Positions 60,818 through 64,000 of a stretch of DNA of 64,000 nucleotides are shown piece after piece (the first letter of the stretch is position 1; each line of letters begins with the position of its first letter). The notes beneath the pieces are model-generated. The model worked only from the letters and a program-made list of their open reading frames with translations, was not told the DNA's origin and did not search any database. Source of the stretch: Eshraghiella sp964405265 (GTDB lineage: Bacteria > Bacillota > Clostridia > Lachnospirales > Lachnospiraceae). The stretch lies in the NCBI GenBank assembly GCA_964405265.1, contig CAYONC010000007.1:43953-107952 (forward strand), given 5' to 3'. Made by a program: the position numbers and the translations under genes.

Positions 60818-62206
60818 TTATTTACCGATATTTACCATGTGATATAACGGGCCGGGGCCTTTTCCAATGTCAAGCCCGTATCTTAATGCATCTGATACAT
60901 ATTTTTTTGCCTGTAAAACCGCTTCTTCAATGCTTCTGCCAAGTGCCAGATTTGATGCGATGGCACTTGACAGCGTGCAACCTGTTCCGTGTGTGTTGGA
61001 ATTATTAACTTTTTTTCCGTAAAACCACTTTATTTTTTCATTCACAAGAACGTCATCTGCATCGTTAATGCTGTGTCCGCCCTTTATTAATACTGTTGTG
61101 CCGGTCATTTCATATATCCTTTTTCCGGCTTTTACCATATCATCACTGCCGTTTATTTTCATTCCGGATATTATTTCCGCCTCCGGAATGTTGGGCGTAA
61201 TAATTGCAGCTGACGGCATAAGCCCGCTAATCAGTGCACTTACTGCGCTTTCTTCAAGCAGCCTGCTCCCTCCTGTTGATACCATGACAGGGTCAAGAAC
61301 CACATTTTCTGCCCGATACTCTTTAAGCTTTCCCGCCGCAACATGAATCAGCTTTTCATTGCTCATCATCCCGATTTTAACCGCATCAGGATAAATATCC
61401 GTAAATATACAGTCAAGTTCATCTGCAAGGAAGCTTCCTTCCACGTTAAATATACTTTTTACTCCAAGTGTATTCTGTGCCGTAAGCGATGTTACCGCAC
61501 TCATGGCATATACACCGTGTGCCGTCATTGTCTTTATGTCTGCCTGTATTCCGGCTCCTCCGCCCGAATCGCTGCCGGCAATGGTGAGTACGGTTTTAAG
61601 TGTCCCAACCATTCTTTTAACACGCTGTTTCAAAAGAGCCGCTGCTGCTTCCGTGTCACTCTGTCCGAATATTCCTTCTGATACTGCGGCTCCCGCTATT
61701 TTTATACCCTGAAGTCCTGAAATATTTTCTGCATTTATTCCGCCTACCGCAACAACCGGAATATTGATTTTTTCACATATTTTTTTCAGGTCATCCATGC
61801 TTATTCTTACTGCATCCGTCTTGGTGCCGCTTGTAAACACTGCTCCGCAGCCTATGTAGTCGGCCCCGTCTGCGACAGCCTTCAATGCCTGTTCCATGGT
61901 TTTTGCCGTCGCTCCGATTATTGCATTTTCCCCCAATATTTTTCTTGCCTCACTTACAGGCATATCTTCTGTACCGAGATGTACCCCGTCTGCCCCGATT
62001 TTTGCGGCAAGCACAGGATTATCATTAATTATAAGCGGTATTCCGTATCTTCTGCACACCTGCAATATATCATATGCCCTTTCTTCCGTGTTTTTATCCC
62101 TGTATTGTATCAGTGTAACTCCTCCCCTGATGGCAGCTTCCACGCGTACCTCCGCATTTTCCGAACCGTCGGTTATTCCGTACAATTCAAAAATTTTTCT
62201 GTTCAT
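60818..62206 (-). CDS. thiED: Bifunctional thiamine-phosphate synthase / HMP(-P) kinase (ThiE-ThiD fusion)
   Basis: 462 residues from the ATG at 62206, with AAGGAGG 6 bases upstream. The first half is ThiE: LIQYRDKNTEERAYDI, IINDNPVLAAKIGADGVHLG and GCGAVFTSGTKTDAV. From about residue 210 a complete ThiD follows: TIAGSDSGGGAGIQADIK, AMSAVTSLTAQNTLG, LDPVMVSTGGSRLL and NTHGTGCTLSSAIAS. It phosphorylates hydroxymethylpyrimidine and joins it to thiazole phosphate. It is the first gene after the TPP riboswitch. The fusion is known from some Firmicutes. Confidence 0.94.
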   Translation of the reverse strand: MNRKIFELYGITDGSENAEVRVEAAIRGGVTLIQYRDKNTEERAYDILQVCRRYGIPLIINDNPVLAAKIGADGVHLGTEDMPVSEARKILGENAIIGATAKTMEQALKAVADGADYIGCGAVFTSGTKTDAVRISMDDLKKICEKINIPVVAVGGINAENISGLQGIKIAGAAVSEGIFGQSDTEAAAALLKQRVKRMVGTLKTVLTIAGSDSGGGAGIQADIKTMTAHGVYAMSAVTSLTAQNTLGVKSIFNVEGSFLADELDCIFTDIYPDAVKIGMMSNEKLIHVAAGKLKEYRAENVVLDPVMVSTGGSRLLEESAVSALISGLMPSAAIITPNIPEAEIISGMKINGSDDMVKAGKRIYEMTGTTVLIKGGHSINDADDVLVNEKIKWFYGKKVNNSNTHGTGCTLSSAIASNLALGRSIEEAVLQAKKYVSDALRYGLDIGKGPGPLYHMVNIGK

Positions 62207-62262
62207 TATATGCCTCCTTACAATATACCAGATCCGGTACAATGCAGGTCACGTGTCTGCGT

Positions 62263-62301
62263 AAAAAAAGACGCAGATACACTTAGAGACAGTATCTGCG
62301 T
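62263..62301 (-). terminator. Riboswitch expression-platform terminator
   Basis: On the minus strand ACGCAGATAC pairs with GTATCTGCGT (10 bp, small loop) and is followed by CTTTTTTT. It lies between the TPP aptamer and thiED; when TPP is bound, transcription should stop here. Confidence 0.9.
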
Positions 62302-62310
62302 AAATTTCAG

Positions 62311-62386
62311 CACTATTATCCCTACGTTGGCATTATCCAAATCAGGTCAATGGGTATAATCTCAGCCCTTGCGGGCACCCCGTTTT
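62311..62386 (-). ncRNA. TPP riboswitch aptamer
   Basis: On the minus strand the consensus blocks are present in order: GGGGTGCCCGCAAGGGCTGAG at the 5-prime end, then ACCTGATTTGGATAATGCCA and the closing CGTAGGGAT. These match the THI-box family. A terminator follows at 62263-62301, so control is by transcription termination. It governs thiED, thiW, thiM and probably the genes downstream. Confidence 0.95.
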
Positions 62387-62393
62387 CCATACC

Positions 62394-62421
62394 ATTATAA
62401 CACATCCTTTATTTTATGCAA
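62394..62421 (-). promoter_or_regulatory. Sigma-A promoter of the thiamine operon
   Basis: On the minus strand TTGCAT (62416-62421) and a perfect TATAAT (62394-62399) are 16 bases apart. The -35 overlaps the end of the pnuC-like gene, and the TPP riboswitch starts about 8 bases after the -10. Confidence 0.75.
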
Positions 62422-63116
62422 CAGTATATGCTGCCTCTTTGTCTTTTCCCCATTGCACGCCAGCTTAGGAAGCCGTAAACATCATTTACAAGAAAAACCG
62501 CAAAGCATACCACGACAGAAATATATTCCCTGTTTTCAAATGATGCCATTATCCATAAAACAATCAGCACTATGTCGTTTGCAGCATATCCTGCCGCATA
62601 ATACGGGCTTCTTCTGAATGTCAGATATACAGCAATAAAACTGGTTGTGACCGAAATTGTACTCGGAATAATATTAGCTGTCTTACAATATTTCAGGACA
62701 AAAAAGAAGATGATTGTTGCCGTCACGGCCGCAATCCACATAAATACATGTTCTTTTTTATTCATATAATTTACTTTAACTTCTGCCCTGTTTCCCTGAT
62801 ACGGATTCCTAAGCCATGAAACCAATGCCACAACAGCCATCGGAGCGGTCATCCCGAGATATGTCAGCATCTCGCCATAATACGCAAACTTAAATGAAAT
62901 AATTCCGTACATTACACTGAAAACAATCATGAGAAGCTGTCCGAAGGGATTTCCTTTCGCATTAAAAATAAGTGACATAACTCCCGTAAGTGAAGCTGCA
63001 AGTGTAAAAAAATTTTTACGGTCAAATATGGCAAATGACACCACAATCAGAATCACGGAAGAACACCACAATATGATTTCTTCTTTTTTAAAGTAGCTCA
63101 ATAACATTTTTTTCAT
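62409..63116 (-). CDS. PnuC-family vitamin transporter
   Basis: 235 residues with about seven helices. It matches the PnuC family: MSLIFNAKGNPFGQLLMIVFSVMYGIIS, YYGEMLTYLGMTAPM and WLRNPY, followed by ANDIVLIVLWIM. PnuC proteins import nicotinamide riboside; PnuT relatives import thiamine. The nearby thiamine operon makes a thiamine-type substrate possible, but its own leader is not a TPP riboswitch. GGAGG precedes the ATG directly after the leader terminator. Confidence 0.85.
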   Translation of the reverse strand: MKKMLLSYFKKEEIILWCSSVILIVVSFAIFDRKNFFTLAASLTGVMSLIFNAKGNPFGQLLMIVFSVMYGIISFKFAYYGEMLTYLGMTAPMAVVALVSWLRNPYQGNRAEVKVNYMNKKEHVFMWIAAVTATIIFFFVLKYCKTANIIPSTISVTTSFIAVYLTFRRSPYYAAGYAANDIVLIVLWIMASFENREYISVVVCFAVFLVNDVYGFLSWRAMGKRQRGSIYCCIK

Positions 63117-63130
63117 TTTATTTTCCTCCT

Positions 63131-63194
63131 AAAAAAAGCATCCGACCATACATCTTCTGAGACCTGATGATGTATGACCGAATGCTTTGCATTC
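63131..63194 (-). promoter_or_regulatory. Attenuator leader of the pnuC-like gene (candidate riboswitch)
   Basis: On the minus strand a 17-bp terminator stem (63138-63154 with 63169-63185, three wobbles) is followed by seven T residues that abut the ribosome binding site. The 5-prime arm can instead pair in the competing hairpin GAATGC-AAA-GCATTC (63180-63194). The two structures are mutually exclusive, the hallmark of an attenuator. Upstream bases (63195-63228) could hold a small aptamer. I do not recognise a known class. Confidence 0.6.
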
Positions 63195-63235
63195 ACTACC
63201 CGGTGGCAGTATTTTATTATTTTTCTGATACATAT

Positions 63236-63264
63236 ATTGTACATGACACGTACCGGATTTTCAA
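63236..63264 (-). promoter_or_regulatory. Sigma-A promoter of the pnuC-like gene
   Basis: On the minus strand TTGAAA (63259-63264) and TACAAT (63236-63241) are 17 bases apart. It lies across the end of the GNAT gene and gives a leader of about 110 nt before pnuC. Confidence 0.7.
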
Positions 63265-63848
63265 GACGAAATTGTTTCAATATCACAGTTTTTTCTTAAC
63301 CGGCTGAATGGTATAAAAGCTTCATGAATATCGGGAATTTTCTGTATAACCTTATCCATCCAGATAATATCATACCATTTGCCAAATTTATATCCACACT
63401 GTTTATGCCTGCCGGCTAATGAAAATCCCATTCTTGAATGAAATTTTTCACTGTCATCCGTAAGATGTTCATCTTTTTTTTCAACGGAGGCAATGCACGC
63501 ATGAACCGTATATATATTTTGTTTTGCCAAAAGTTCTTCCATACTTTTATACAAGGCACTGCCGATTCCGTTTTTTCTGCGATCCCCCCTTACATAAACG
63601 GACAACTCCGCCGAATGTCTGTAAGCTGCTCTTGAATGGAATGCGGATGCATATGCATAACCGACTATTTCATCATCCTCCATGGCAACAAGATATAGAT
63701 AAATATTCAGAGTATTTTCTATTTTGCCAGTAAACTCTTTTATATCAGGAAGCTCATATTCAAAAGAAATGGCAGTATTCAAAACATACGATGCATATAT
63801 ATTTCTGATATTTTCTGCGTCATTTTTATTGGCAATCCGTATTTTCAT
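63261..63848 (-). CDS. GNAT-family N-acetyltransferase (phosphinothricin/PAT type)
   Basis: 195 residues. The start KIRIANKNDAENIRNIYASY, the segment TAISFEYELPDIKEFTGKI, the acetyl-CoA site VYVRGDRRKNGIGSALYKSM and FHSRMGFSLAGRHKQCGYKFG place it in the PAT/MnaT group that acetylates small amines or methionine derivatives. The substrate is unknown. The gene ends in the promoter region of the pnuC-like gene. Confidence 0.85.
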   Translation of the reverse strand: MKIRIANKNDAENIRNIYASYVLNTAISFEYELPDIKEFTGKIENTLNIYLYLVAMEDDEIVGYAYASAFHSRAAYRHSAELSVYVRGDRRKNGIGSALYKSMEELLAKQNIYTVHACIASVEKKDEHLTDDSEKFHSRMGFSLAGRHKQCGYKFGKWYDIIWMDKVIQKIPDIHEAFIPFSRLRKNCDIETISS

Positions 63849-64000
63849 AGCTGGTCTCCATTCCGCCGCCTTTCAGTTGGCGGCACAAATAGTAATGAAA
63901 GTCTTCCAATTAGTTTCTTAACACTTTATAGCAATACATTTTTTAAGGCTGCCATAAGACAGCTTGTTAAAGTGCGCCATTTATCGGCTGTCCTCTACTT
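63849..64000. other. Right edge without recognisable gene
   Basis: This stretch holds a small GC-rich hairpin around 63867-63883 (CCGCC/GGCGG) upstream of the GNAT gene, and then AT-rich sequence. I see no gene, RNA or known element in it; a feature running off the edge is possible. Confidence 0.4.

Noticed and set aside
63155..63170. TPP-riboswitch-like words (CTGAGA and ACCTGAT) on the plus strand in the pnuC leader
   Set aside because: They overlap each other, lie on the strand opposite to pnuC, sit in the loop of the terminator and have no gene downstream on that strand, so they are a coincidence.

Overview
The window looks like chromosome of a spore-forming member of the Clostridia, most probably a Lachnospiraceae species of moderate-to-low GC. 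Evidence: spo0A, sigF with spoIIAA/AB, sigH, a full set of spoVA genes, clean AGGAGG-type ribosome binding sites, TTGACA/TATAAT promoters, and the Firmicutes order ispF-cysE-cysS-mrnC-rlmB-sigH. No rRNA, prophage, CRISPR array or intact insertion sequence was seen. The genus cannot be fixed from the sequence alone.

Layout. 1-5100: a partial RNA-processing metallo-beta-lactamase nuclease, a PAP2 phosphatase, a YigZ protein and a class A penicillin-binding protein. 5128-13538: an 8.4-kb integrated element bounded by 10-bp direct repeats (CTGCCTGTAA) that split a transcription terminator. It carries TnpV, a two-component system and a VTC polyphosphate polymerase / DUF4956 / CotH-kinase operon, plus wrecked copies of a sigma-like regulator and a TnpX-type large serine recombinase. 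13.5-32.6 kb: a nearly unbroken minus-strand block with ilvE, then sporulation genes. Read in the direction of transcription it runs spoIIAA-spoIIAB-sigF-spoVAA-spoVAB, a hybrid histidine kinase and HPt protein, spo0A, spoVAC, then a methyltransferase, a diguanylate cyclase, a leuA-AraC fusion, acyl/acetyltransferases, and finally spoVAD-spoVAE. The usual spoVA order is kept but interrupted twice. 32.6-44.7 kb: folC, a WYL regulator, DnaJ/DUF5685 genes, hisC and an aspartate-type aminotransferase, an ECF sigma factor, a CarD-like regulator, small membrane proteins and one plus-strand gene for a large cNMP-fold protein. 44.7-52 kb: asd, a metal-site-less deacetylase homologue, tRNA-Thr, sigH, the cysS cluster, and tRNA-Met and tRNA-Val. 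52-56 kb: a lipoprotein / permease / degenerate ABC-ATPase module and a second PAP2-type enzyme. 56-64 kb: a glycosyltransferase, a CPBP protease, an Mrp-type ATPase, a TPP-riboswitch-controlled thiamine salvage operon (thiED-thiW-thiM), and a PnuC-type transporter behind an attenuator leader.

The most noteworthy systems are: (1) the mobile polyphosphate-polymerase/DUF4956/CotH operon with its own two-component system, where both promoters carry the same TTCAAT-N5-TTCAAT box; (2) a hybrid kinase and HPt protein placed directly upstream of spo0A, suggesting a four-step phosphorelay to Spo0A unlike the Bacillus Spo0F/Spo0B arrangement; (3) a 2-isopropylmalate synthase fused to an AraC-type DNA-binding domain; and (4) a candidate regulatory leader upstream of pnuC. 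All functional calls come from motif and family recognition by eye; no database search was run.
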